Assembly: GCA_907163375.1 (NCBI GenBank)
Contig: CAJQUW010011088.1
Location: forward strand, 229,897-293,896
Source of the DNA: Prostheceraeus crozeri
Taxonomy: Eukaryota; Platyhelminthes; Polycladida; Euryleptidae
DNA: 64,000 nucleotides
Direction of reading: 5' to 3'
Shown here piece after piece: positions 24,906 through 32,328 of this stretch. The stretch's first letter is position 1, and every line of letters starts with the position of its first letter. The notes below the pieces were generated by a model. It saw nothing but the letters and a program-made list of their open reading frames with translations. It made no database searches and was not told the DNA's origin. The position numbers were made by a program, and so were the translations under genes.

Positions 24906-25397
24906 ATGAGCAACATAAATGAGTTTTTTAAATTATATGGAACGCAAACCACGACGAATTTCGATTTAAAGAAAATCGCAAATCAATTGGGAATAAAGAA
25001 TTTTCATCTTCAAATGAGAGACGAATTACAATTCTTAAAAAATAAGCCAACAGGAACCTTCAGTTCCCGGAACAAAGTTCCATCAATAACTATAAATTTC
25101 ATAACGAATCTTCACACTTCAGACCAAAAAGGCGTACATTGGTCTCCAGGTATCTTTAATAAAAATCGAGACAATTACTATTTCGACCGCCCAGAGGCTG
25201 AGAACTATTGGTTCGACTCTTATGGACTTCCACCTACAAACGAAGTCAAAAAATTACTTGGCAATGGAATTTATAATACATTTCAAATTGAAAAACCGGG
25301 AACTACTTATTGTGGTCAATTATGTCTTTATGTTTTATTGAAATTACAGGAAGGAGTGCCATTTCTTGATATTATGTTAGAATTGAACGAACCGTAG
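24906..25397 (+). CDS. Polinton adenain-like cysteine protease (PRO)
   Basis: This 163-aa protein matches the Polinton/adenovirus maturation protease (Ulp1/adenain fold), which cleaves capsid proteins inside the particle. The catalytic set is visible: His78 in KGVHWSPG, Asp104 in YWFDSYGLPP and Cys140 in YCGQLCLYVLL. DSYG followed by a hydrophobic helix and then CG-x-x-C is the family signature, and the length suits Polinton PRO (about 150-210 aa). The ATG follows an A/T-rich leader like the other genes of the element. The gene is convergent with the integrase region. Its TAG stop lies within the GC-rich hairpin GAACC-GTA-GGTTC at 25,389-25,401. The frame looks open throughout. Confidence 0.88.
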   Translation: MSNINEFFKLYGTQTTTNFDLKKIANQLGIKNFHLQMRDELQFLKNKPTGTFSSRNKVPSITINFITNLHTSDQKGVHWSPGIFNKNRDNYYFDRPEAENYWFDSYGLPPTNEVKKLLGNGIYNTFQIEKPGTTYCGQLCLYVLLKLQEGVPFLDIMLELNEP

Positions 25398-25413
25398 GTT
25401 CTATGGCTGCGCC
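25389..25413. repeat. Hairpin pair at the protease stop codon
   Basis: GAACC-GTA-GGTTC (25,389-25,401) is followed by GGC-TGC-GCC (25,405-25,413). The protease TAG stop is 25,395-25,397, inside the first hairpin. Confidence 0.85.
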
Positions 25414-25471
25414 TAACAAGGAAATTTCATTCCCGAAACGTTAGTTCCAATAATGATAATAATAATGATAA

Positions 25472-26779
25472 TTAAAAATCAGTTCGTTGTAATTCATTTT
25501 GATAAAAACGGCCTCTGATATCTTCATTATCTAAATCTTTGATTTCATAAGTAATCGGATAAGTTTGGTTTATTTTACAAACTTCAAATATTTCTTTAGT
25601 CCAATAGCCAACGAAGCCTTTTTCAAATTTATTCTTATACTTAAATATTCTAACTCTATCTCCAATTTTAAATTTCGGTTTAAGTTTCTGCAAATTCGGA
25701 TTACTCTCATTCAAATTATTATTTTCGTTAGAATAATTATTCTCGAATATTTTCTTTCGTATTAAATCAGGGTCGTCAGAAGCATTCTTTGGGGTTTCTT
25801 CAATACCAGAATGAACTTTATTATTGTACTCTACTACAATTCCTGGTAATATCTTCAACCATTTCTGATTTCTTTGCTCAGTAAATTACTTGAATAATTT
25901 ATTTTTTAATGATCTATTGAATCTTTCTATCACTACGGCCTTCCCTGCATTTTCAGTTGAATAAACAGTCTCAAATAGTGGCTGAACGTTTCGGTTATAA
26001 AATTCCGATCATTTATCAACAAACAATTTCCTTGGTTTTCTATTACTTTCTTTAAAGATTTCTTCAAACGCATATTTAACTGATAGACCACTTTTATTTT
26101 TTAAAGGCTTTACCCAAGCATATCGTGTATATAAATCTATAACGGTCAATGCGTATTTATAATCTTTTTCATTCGGCATATGAATAAGATCAGCACTCCA
26201 AATATCATCTTTATTAAATACTTTTACTTTCAATAAATATTTAGGCCTTCTGTATTTCTTATGGATTTCGGACGCGTAGATTCGAGCGTTGCTCTCAGAC
26301 AGCTTTGCTGTCGTTTCATTTAAACCCTGACCGAATAATATTTTAGCTTGTAAAGCTTTCTTAACAAACATTCTTTCAATTTTTTCTCTAAATGTAGGAT
26401 TTTGAATACTGTCTAATTCTTGAATCATCTTCTTATCAGCTGCATGTCGAGAACTTAGATCATGATTTCGATAAGCTAAATCATGTCTATAAGCTGCGGC
26501 ATCTACTCTATTTATTGGTTCTTCACCTGGTTTCGGATTATTATTCTCATCTAGTCTTATATCTAATCGAGTTCCTGGACCGGTATATGAATGACCGGGA
26601 AGATGTTTTTCTTTCGAATATTTACTCCAAATAAAGCCAGGAAAGTTTTCTAATGCTTTTTGTATGTCACCTCCAATATGCTGACAGTTTGAGTTTTTAT
26701 TTTTGTTTAATAGATAATTCAATAAATCTAAATGAGCAATTTTTAATTTAATTAAATTTTCGGAATTTGTAGAATTCAT
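25472..26779 (-). pseudogene. Polinton integrase with N-terminal PLA2-like domain (broken)
   Basis: The minus-strand frame opens with a parvovirus-type phospholipase A2 domain (about 26,417-26,602). It has the calcium loop LPGHSYTGPGT and the catalytic helix VDAAAYRHDLAY with His99-Asp100, then RHAADKKMI. In the same frame follows the retroviral-type integrase core (EIHKKYRRP, then DDIWSADLIHMP and ALTVIDLYTRYAWVKPLKNKSG). Towards 25,472 there is a C-terminal domain with KFKIGDRVRIFKYKNKFEKG, typical of Polinton integrases. PLA2 domains of this type breach membranes during parvovirus entry and occur in some mid-size DNA viruses; the integrase inserts the element and makes the 6-bp duplication. 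The region is broken at one or two places and should be read as a fossil. Confidence 0.85.
26284..26312. repeat. Hairpin pair inside the integrase/PLA2 frame
   Basis: GAGC-GTT-GCTC (26,284-26,294) and GACAGC-TTT-GCTGTC (26,298-26,312) lie back to back between the PLA2 and integrase parts, so the linker between the two domains is hairpin-derived. Confidence 0.85.
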
Positions 26780-26825
26780 TTTAAAAGATCAAATAAATGT
26801 TTTACCGGATAGAATCTTGTTCAGA

Positions 26826-26865
26826 GGCTTTAGCCGATCGGACCAAAGGTCCTGAGGTTATTACC
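26826..26865. repeat. Hairpin module downstream of the 160-aa gene
   Basis: GGCT-TT-AGCC, then GATC, then GGACC-AAA-GGTCC (26,840-26,852), then GGT-TATT-ACC. This 40-bp module is a near-exact reverse complement of 29,714-29,754. Confidence 0.9.
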
Positions 26866-27343
26866 GAATCATACTAGGACTTAGATATATTCCAGAACCA
26901 CCTTTTGTTTCTTTAATTTCAATTAAATCATCAACATTGTGGAGAATATTTTTGAGAACTCGTTTTCCTTCATCAACTAATTTTAATTTACTAATAAAAT
27001 TATCTACTATTCCGTCACCCCTAGCAACTTTCTCTAACTCTCTATTATGACGTTTTTGTTCTTCTAATGCTGCCTTCTCTGATTTATTTTTATTTACTGC
27101 TTGGACAATACCAGCTGTCCCACCTGCAACACTTCCTGCAGCTGCTATGCCACCTATTATTAGTGGAATTAATGGGAGAATCCCGCCATTCTTTTCTTCT
27201 TGTAATTGAATATTCTCTATCATTGGTTTACTTATGTAATACTTTTTTTTGTTAATCGTAATAGTTTTAGGGGTATTTTTGTCAACAATATTACGTAATT
27301 TTAATTCAACAGTTTTATTATTATTACTTTTCGCTTGCGACAT
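26861..27343 (-). CDS. Polinton small protein with Gly-rich hydrophobic segment
   Basis: This 160-aa frame lies between the capsid and integrase genes. Residues about 54-83 form a Gly/Ala-rich hydrophobic stretch (GILPLIPLIIGGIAAAG, then GGTAGIVQAV). A charged helical region (KNKSEKAALEEQKRHNRELEKV) and a C-terminus ending GGSGIYLSPSMIR follow. Polintons and related adenovirus-like elements usually encode a short core or membrane-active virion protein of this kind next to the capsid genes, so I infer a minor virion component, but I cannot name it. A weak hairpin overlaps the TAA stop and a strong one (GGACC-AAA-GGTCC) lies 9 bp beyond it. Upstream sits a fourfold 44-bp tandem repeat that may hold the promoter. 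Confidence 0.6.
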   Translation of the reverse strand: MSQAKSNNNKTVELKLRNIVDKNTPKTITINKKKYYISKPMIENIQLQEEKNGGILPLIPLIIGGIAAAGSVAGGTAGIVQAVNKNKSEKAALEEQKRHNRELEKVARGDGIVDNFISKLKLVDEGKRVLKNILHNVDDLIEIKETKGGSGIYLSPSMIR

Positions 27344-27364
27344 TTTTAATAAAAAAATTTTAAG

Positions 27365-27535
27365 TTACGAAAATTTTTAATCTATTGTAGTCAAGAAAAA
27401 TTTTTTTTGAGTTAAGAATTTTTAATCTATTCTAGTTATGAAAAATTTTAAGTTATCAAAAATTTTAATCTATTCTAGTTATGAAAAAATTTTAAGTTAC
27501 CAAAAAATTTTAATCTATTCTAGTTATGAAAAAAA
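27365..27535. repeat. 44-bp tandem repeat, four copies, between MCP and the 160-aa gene
   Basis: TCTATTCTAG (first copy TCTATTGTAG) recurs at 27,381, 27,426, 27,469 and 27,514, in units of 43-45 bp with AAAATTTTAAGTTA between. It fills the only gap between the two minus-strand genes, so it is a candidate promoter or spacer for the 160-aa gene. Confidence 0.8.
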
Positions 27536-27561
27536 TTAATTAATCGACAAAGTCTTGGGCT

Positions 27562-28806
27562 TCAGCCGATCCTAGCCATCTTTCCATTAAGAATTTCAAT
27601 AGAATATTTTACATCTTCTAGCAATAAACCATAAGCCATCAATGAAGTTGTGGAATCTTTCTTTTCAATATTAATTGTTACATCACAACCAGTCTTGATA
27701 ATATCTTCAGATTGTGCACTTAAATCGAAACAGAAAACAGGATATAAATGTCTCCAATCTCCAGGAGTTAATTGTGGTTCAACTCCAAATTCTATACAAA
27801 GATTTCGATAAGCATCATATCCTTCCATAAATTGATTATTGGTATCATCGAATCTTAATGGATCAATTGGATATCGGGTTTGATTTAATGAAACTTGTAA
27901 ACTTCGAATTGTATTAATATGAAAAAGATTGTTGTTCTTATCAAAACTTGGAGAATTATTTCTTTGAAATGTTAGTAATAGATATCTTGGAGTATTCGCA
28001 GTTCTAGTAAAATGCCAGTTAAATCTTTGTTCGGAAAAAGTTACTGAACTAGCAGTACGCTTTAGAAAATTTACTGGAATTGGTTTGTTAGTATTTAATC
28101 TTTTTGCAATAGCCGTTTCAATCTCTAAACTAGGAGTAATATGCTTAATCCACCATTCAAGTCTATCAATTTTTAAATATGCTTTTATTCCAGTCTTACC
28201 AAAAAAGATTAATTCATTATTTGCTGTGCGATGAATTATTAATTTAAATTTTAATTGATATGATATTTTATCATAATCTAAATATCCGAATAATGGAGAC
28301 AATGACCAATTTACTGTCTGTTTACTTTTCTTGTTAAATTCACGTCTTTCTTTATATGCACTATTGTTTGTTTTATTTAAATGTTTTGCAATATTTTCTA
28401 CATCTTTCGCAATTCCTGCTGCATCTGTTCCAGCGTGAGTTAAATCATCAACAATTATACCATCATTAGTATCAGGAAACCAACCTTCGATTTCATACTT
28501 TTTATTATTTTCACCAATTGTTACAAATCTAAGCATTGTATCAATTACACCTGGAGAATCACTTATTGTTTCTATATTTTGAGTTGCAACATCTAAACGC
28601 ATTTGTGTAAATAATCTTGGAAAAAAATTATTCTCTAGTGCAATATTATCGGTTTCTGGTAATGGTGTTGTAAAATTGGCATCACTATACAAAGAATATT
28701 CACAGTGTAAAAATGAATCAGGTAGATATATATAACTCTGCTGATTATCAACTTCAAAAATTAAATCACCTCCAGTATTTACTCTACTGGAAGATCCGGG
28801 ATTCAT
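27562..28806 (-). CDS. Polinton major capsid protein (double jelly-roll)
   Basis: This 414-aa frame matches the double jelly-roll major capsid protein of Polintons/adintoviruses, the hexon-like shell subunit. The N-terminal part has SYIYLPDSFLHCEYSLYSD and a long loop with DTNDGIIVDD. The diagnostic C-terminal half reads LQVSLNQTRYPIDPLRF, then DAYRNLCIEFGV, then YPVFCFDLSAQSEDI and LMAYGLLLEDV. These correspond to the family's conserved RYP-x-x-P, 'Y-x-x-Y', FDLS-Q and final 'A-Y-x-L-L-x-D' strands. The start given is the first ATG of the visible frame; the 5' limit is less certain. The TGA stop lies within GGCT-TC-AGCC at 27,558-27,567, and GAC-AAA-GTC follows directly. Neighbouring minus-strand genes encode small virion-type proteins, as expected of a capsid block. 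Confidence 0.85.
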   Translation of the reverse strand: MNPGSSSRVNTGGDLIFEVDNQQSYIYLPDSFLHCEYSLYSDANFTTPLPETDNIALENNFFPRLFTQMRLDVATQNIETISDSPGVIDTMLRFVTIGENNKKYEIEGWFPDTNDGIIVDDLTHAGTDAAGIAKDVENIAKHLNKTNNSAYKERREFNKKSKQTVNWSLSPLFGYLDYDKISYQLKFKLIIHRTANNELIFFGKTGIKAYLKIDRLEWWIKHITPSLEIETAIAKRLNTNKPIPVNFLKRTASSVTFSEQRFNWHFTRTANTPRYLLLTFQRNNSPSFDKNNNLFHINTIRSLQVSLNQTRYPIDPLRFDDTNNQFMEGYDAYRNLCIEFGVEPQLTPGDWRHLYPVFCFDLSAQSEDIIKTGCDVTINIEKKDSTTSLMAYGLLLEDVKYSIEILNGKMARIG

Positions 28807-28939
28807 AGCAATTCTTATCTAGTCATTCTTTTTTTGATTGCAACTGACGAACGGAGGATCGTCTAATCTAAATTTATTTTCGATAAGCGAAGACATTTTT
28901 ATAAAAAATAATTTGACTTTTTGTTTTTTCTCACACACA

Positions 28940-29047
28940 GAAAAAATTCTGCTAAAATAATTTTACTAAAATAATTTTACTGAAAAAATTTTGCTAAGAA
29001 AATTTTGCTAAAAAAATTTTAATAAAAAAATTTTTACTAAAAAACAT
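28940..29047. repeat. AT-rich short tandem repeat upstream of the capsid gene
   Basis: About seven degenerate copies of AAAATTTTGCTAA or AAATTTTACTAA, with a period of about 15-17 bp, fill the space between the 195-aa gene and the capsid leader. Similar short tandem arrays precede other minus-strand genes of the element, which suggests a promoter role. Confidence 0.7.
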
Positions 29048-29051
29048 GATT

Positions 29052-29639
29052 TTAGAATTTTGCCAGACGAGCTCCGCTACAGCTTTGCTGGTTAGACCGA
29101 AGGTTGCTACTCACGCCATTTCCTCTTATTTCTTCAATTGAACGAACCGTAGGTTCAATTGAACGTTTTATGGCTACGCCTGATTTCTTCTTATGTTTAC
29201 TATCAGACGGAGCTCCGCTCCTCAAGGTTTCCCCAACAGCTATGTTAGCAATTTTATTTTTTGTTTCCTCTGAAAGTTTTTTTAAATTTTTTAGTTCTTC
29301 GGAATCATTCCTAAGTTTACGAATAGCTTCTAGTTGTTTTAATTCGTTTTGAGACTTGACAGCATTTGATATTGCACTAGCTGTACTACCTATAGCAGCT
29401 GCTCCTTTTGCAGCAGATGTAATCAAATCTTTATTATTTTTAATTAAGTTATCGATACTTCCAACACCAGAGAAGATGCCAGCTCCTTCCGTGTGAACGG
29501 CACCTGCGGTGCCTAGGAACTTTTGTGTTCCGACTGTTTCTCTATTATCATAATGATAAACAGGATTCACAAGTGGTTCATGAGCAATTCTTTGATTTGA
29601 AGCAAAATGTTTAAGATGTTGTTTATAAATTATAGGCAT
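29052..29639 (-). CDS. Polinton small virion-type protein with amphipathic Gly/Ala segment
   Basis: In this 195-aa frame, residues about 51-95 are rich in Gly, Ala, Ser and Ile (GAGIFSGVGSIDNLI, then SAAKGAAAIGSTASAIS). That resembles the membrane-active amphipathic region of adenovirus protein VI-like proteins in Polintons. A charged coiled-coil-like stretch follows (LKQLEAIRKLRNDSEELKNL), then a basic tail. Assignment to the pVI-like class is an inference from composition and position beside the major capsid gene. Several GC-rich hairpins lie inside the coding region (29,080-29,104, 29,144-29,156, 29,172-29,180, 29,209-29,221, 29,499-29,513), so much of the tail is encoded by hairpin-derived sequence. 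Confidence 0.55.
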   Translation of the reverse strand: MPIIYKQHLKHFASNQRIAHEPLVNPVYHYDNRETVGTQKFLGTAGAVHTEGAGIFSGVGSIDNLIKNNKDLITSAAKGAAAIGSTASAISNAVKSQNELKQLEAIRKLRNDSEELKNLKKLSEETKNKIANIAVGETLRSGAPSDSKHKKKSGVAIKRSIEPTVRSIEEIRGNGVSSNLRSNQQSCSGARLAKF

Positions 29640-29713
29640 TTTTTAGGATTAAATTTGACTTTTGGGAAAAAATATTTACGTTAATATTTGCGCTAAGATT
29701 CACGTTTAGGATT

Positions 29714-29798
29714 GGTTAGTAACCTGAGGACCTTTGGTCCGATCGGCTAAAGCCTCGAGGAGCTTCGCTCCGATAGGTTAGAAACCCAAGACTTCGTC
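29714..29798. repeat. Cluster of six consecutive GC-rich hairpins
   Basis: In order: GGTT-AGT-AACC (29,714), GGACC-TTT-GGTCC (29,728), GGCT-AA-AGCC (29,745), GGAGC-TTC-GCTCC (29,759), GGTT-AGA-AACC (29,776) and GAC-TTC-GTC (29,790). The cluster lies directly 3' of the coiled-coil gene (stop at 29,801-29,803, minus strand) and upstream of the 195-aa gene. The first three hairpins recur in inverted orientation at 26,826-26,865. Confidence 0.9.
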
Positions 29799-29800
29799 GA

Positions 29801-30688
29801 TCAAGATTTACGTTTGTGAATGGACAACAACTTCGAGATAACTTTATTAATTGACTGTTGCACTTTATCTATTGCGTCAAGCAGCGTGTGATGTACTTTA
29901 ATTTCTTTTCTATTAACTTGCATTTTCTGCTGATTAATCTTCAACGCCATTTTAAGAGCATTTAACTTAATTTTAAGAACATCTAATTGTCTTTTAACAG
30001 AATCTAACTGTTCTTTATTTTCTTTAGAGTTTTCTTGTAAATTTTTCTTTAATTCATTTTCTAAATTGATTTTAAGAGTTTTCATTTTATCAACTATTTG
30101 ATTAAGTGAGTTTACTTCATTTATTATTCTATTCATCTTTTTCATTTGTTGAGTAATTTTAGAACTCAATTCATCAACACTTTTTTGGAATGTAGCTTGT
30201 AACTGCTTTAAATTTTTTTTAATTCTTTCAGGTAGTTTTTCTATTTCATCTTCTAATTGTTCTTTTAACATTTTTATCTGATGTTTATTTTTAATTACAG
30301 CAGATTTTAAATTTAAAGAAAGTAATATTAAAATTTTTGATTGTCCTGAAATCTTTTTAAAAAGTTTTGCTATATCTGCTTCTAGCTCTCTATCCTTTTT
30401 ATCAAGTTTTAATAATTTTTCGTTTAATGATTTGTCATTAAGTTTAAGCAACTTTAATTCATTCATCAGTGGAACCAAAACATCGTTTATATATTTTTCT
30501 TTTAAATCATTGATTTGTGTATCAACATATTGTTTATTTGTTAACTCTGTATTTTGTTGCGGAAGAATAGAAAGATGCAATGGACCAGATAAAACGTCTC
30601 CAGTTTTCATAATATAATTTTCTATCTCTATTTCTAATTCACGATTATTCGGGATATATGCACCTCCACCAACATTTGGTAACATCAT
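29801..30688 (-). CDS. Polinton coiled-coil protein with phage-fibre-like N-terminus
   Basis: In this 295-aa protein, residues about 27-60 (MKTGDVLSGPLHLS, then LTNKQYVDTQI) match the 'TGD-x-(M/L)-SGPL ... KxYVD' motif common at the start of phage tail-fibre and head-fibre proteins. The rest, about 60-290, is nearly uninterrupted heptad-like coiled coil rich in Lys, Leu and Glu, with no Cys. I infer a trimeric attachment fibre or spike shaft; function is not proven, and a coiled-coil scaffolding protein is an alternative. The gene is divergent from the 215-aa ORF across a 75-bp AT-rich gap that must hold both promoters. It is immediately followed by the six-hairpin cluster. Confidence 0.65.
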   Translation of the reverse strand: MMLPNVGGGAYIPNNRELEIEIENYIMKTGDVLSGPLHLSILPQQNTELTNKQYVDTQINDLKEKYINDVLVPLMNELKLLKLNDKSLNEKLLKLDKKDRELEADIAKLFKKISGQSKILILLSLNLKSAVIKNKHQIKMLKEQLEDEIEKLPERIKKNLKQLQATFQKSVDELSSKITQQMKKMNRIINEVNSLNQIVDKMKTLKINLENELKKNLQENSKENKEQLDSVKRQLDVLKIKLNALKMALKINQQKMQVNRKEIKVHHTLLDAIDKVQQSINKVISKLLSIHKRKS

Positions 30689-30763
30689 TTTTTAACAATA
30701 AAAAAATAAATTTGTCTCTAATAAAAATAAAAAAATAAAATTTTTTCTAATAAAAATAAAAAA
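30689..30763. promoter_or_regulatory. Bidirectional promoter gap in the Polinton
   Basis: This 75-bp, nearly pure A/T gap separates divergent genes. It contains two copies of TCTAATAAAAATAAAAAA. The same A-rich leader directly precedes the ATGs at 30,764 and 32,329, so it may be a shared start-site element. Confidence 0.45.
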
Positions 30764-31411
30764 ATGGAAAAAGCAAATTTTAAAAAATTATATTCGCCCG
30801 CATCATCCTGTTCTTCTTATTCGACGAGATCATCGGGATTTGAAAATAAATGTTTTGATAATAATAATAATAATACTATTACAAATCCATGTATAGATGT
30901 AAATATTTTATTTCAATTACAAGCCGAAATATTTAGAGAACAGACTAAAGGTTTACCTTCTATAGAAACTAATTATTGTTTATTTCCAGGTGATCCATTT
31001 ATTAAATTTATGGATATTGTTAGTAAATATAATGATGTTGCATATGTAGAATTAAATAAAGAAAATATGGTTATAATAGGTCATAATAATGTTTATGGAT
31101 TCATTAGAGCAGTTTTGCCGATTAGTAATACTGATTGGATAGAAACTAAAATTATTAATTATATTAATATTAAAGAATTAGTTAAAAAATTAAAATCTTT
31201 TTCCAAAGAAAAAATTAGATTATTTCTTGATGAACAAAACCAATATAATATTCATATCGAGAGTAAAAAGCATAACGAAGAATTATTATGTCAAGTTTAT
31301 TACAGAGATACAATTTATAAACAAGAAACATTAGAAATGCCCCAAAGATATGATGATGATACATATATAGGATTATATTCAAACTTAAATATTAATTTCC
31401 TAAAATCTTAG
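30764..31411 (+). CDS. Polinton ORF, 215 aa, possible clamp-like fold
   Basis: An unrecognised protein. A Ser/Asn-rich N-terminus (about 1-40) is followed by an alternating strand/helix region (VNILFQLQAEIFREQ, NMVIIGHNNVYGF, ELVKKLKSFSKEKIRLFLD). The pattern of short strands, and a late 'helix then I-R-L-x-L-D' unit, faintly resembles DNA sliding-clamp (PCNA) domains. With the gene lying just upstream of PolB on the same strand, a replication accessory role is conceivable, but this is speculation. The next frame begins 30 bp downstream. Confidence 0.45.
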   Translation: MEKANFKKLYSPASSCSSYSTRSSGFENKCFDNNNNNTITNPCIDVNILFQLQAEIFREQTKGLPSIETNYCLFPGDPFIKFMDIVSKYNDVAYVELNKENMVIIGHNNVYGFIRAVLPISNTDWIETKIINYINIKELVKKLKSFSKEKIRLFLDEQNQYNIHIESKKHNEELLCQVYYRDTIYKQETLEMPQRYDDDTYIGLYSNLNINFLKS

Positions 31412-31441
31412 CTTAGCTTAGCTCAACAAGAAAAAATTTAT

Positions 31442-32143
31442 ATGTGGACAACACCTTATACTATTAACAATGTCCATAATCATAATCATAATAAACGAAC
31501 CGAAGGTTCTAGGGCTTTGCCCGATCTTAAAGAATCTTATAATAATAATGATGATGTTAATATAGATGATGATAATGTAGATGATTCTGAAACATCTGAA
31601 AAAGGTGTAAATGGTAAAAAAGATTATAAAAATATTAGTAATTATAAAAATTTAAGTGAAGAAAAATTTATATCTCATACTGATGTACATGATATTAATA
31701 CTACATATAATCAAAATTTATCTAAATTTCATTTTCTTACAATTGAAAATAATAATGATGGTATAGTTGAAGATACTGTTCGACAACTATGTGTCGGGTC
31801 TACAAAATATAAATTAGGATTTACATCTAATAAATTTAAAATTTTATCATCTTTAATAAAAACTAAAAGTGATTCAGATTATGGTGGTATTATTAAATTT
31901 TCCGAAAGAGAACAAAGACCAATATTTTTCTCTATTATATTATTATCAGATAAAAGATGTAATTTAGAGTTAGATATTCCAATAAGAGAATGGTATCCAA
32001 TTCCAAAAAGTGTAATTTATCATGTTGAAGAAACAATTTATGATGATGATGAAGAATCAATTGATGTTGATGATGAAGAATCAATAGTTAGCGAAAATAA
32101 ATTTAAATTATCTTTTGATAAAACGTTATATGATAAAACTTAA
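31442..32143 (+). CDS. Polinton ORF, 233 aa, acidic, unknown
   Basis: I do not recognise this protein. It is rich in Asn and Asp, with an acidic C-terminal tract (DDDEESIDVDDEESIV near 200-215). A central region (GIIKFSEREQRPIFFSIILL) looks like beta strands. Near residue 19 it carries RTEGSRALPD, encoded by the hairpin pair GAACC-GAA-GGTTC and GGGC-TTT-GCCC at 31,497-31,522. It lies between the 215-aa ORF and PolB on the same strand, so a replication-linked role is possible. The 32,144-32,328 gap that follows is AT-rich with short TATGATAAAACTTA repeats. Confidence 0.4.
   Translation: MWTTPYTINNVHNHNHNKRTEGSRALPDLKESYNNNDDVNIDDDNVDDSETSEKGVNGKKDYKNISNYKNLSEEKFISHTDVHDINTTYNQNLSKFHFLTIENNNDGIVEDTVRQLCVGSTKYKLGFTSNKFKILSSLIKTKSDSDYGGIIKFSEREQRPIFFSIILLSDKRCNLELDIPIREWYPIPKSVIYHVEETIYDDDEESIDVDDEESIVSENKFKLSFDKTLYDKT
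31497..31526 (+). repeat. In-frame hairpin pair in the 233-aa ORF
   Basis: GAACC-GAA-GGTTC, then TA, then GGGC-TTT-GCCC, then GATC. Translated it gives RTEGSRALPD. The same module recurs at 32,658-32,682, 32,720-32,745 and, degenerated, 34,259-34,287. Confidence 0.9.
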
Positions 32144-32328
32144 TATGATAAAACTTATCATTATAGAACATTATATGATTAAACTTAATATGATAAAGAA
32201 AATAAAATAACTAAAGAACGTGAAATATATAATAATATATATTAACTCTCAAGACCTTGTTATTAAAATGTTTATATGTAAAATTAAAACACAATTTTTT
32301 CCTTAAAAAATAAAAAAATGGAAAATAC

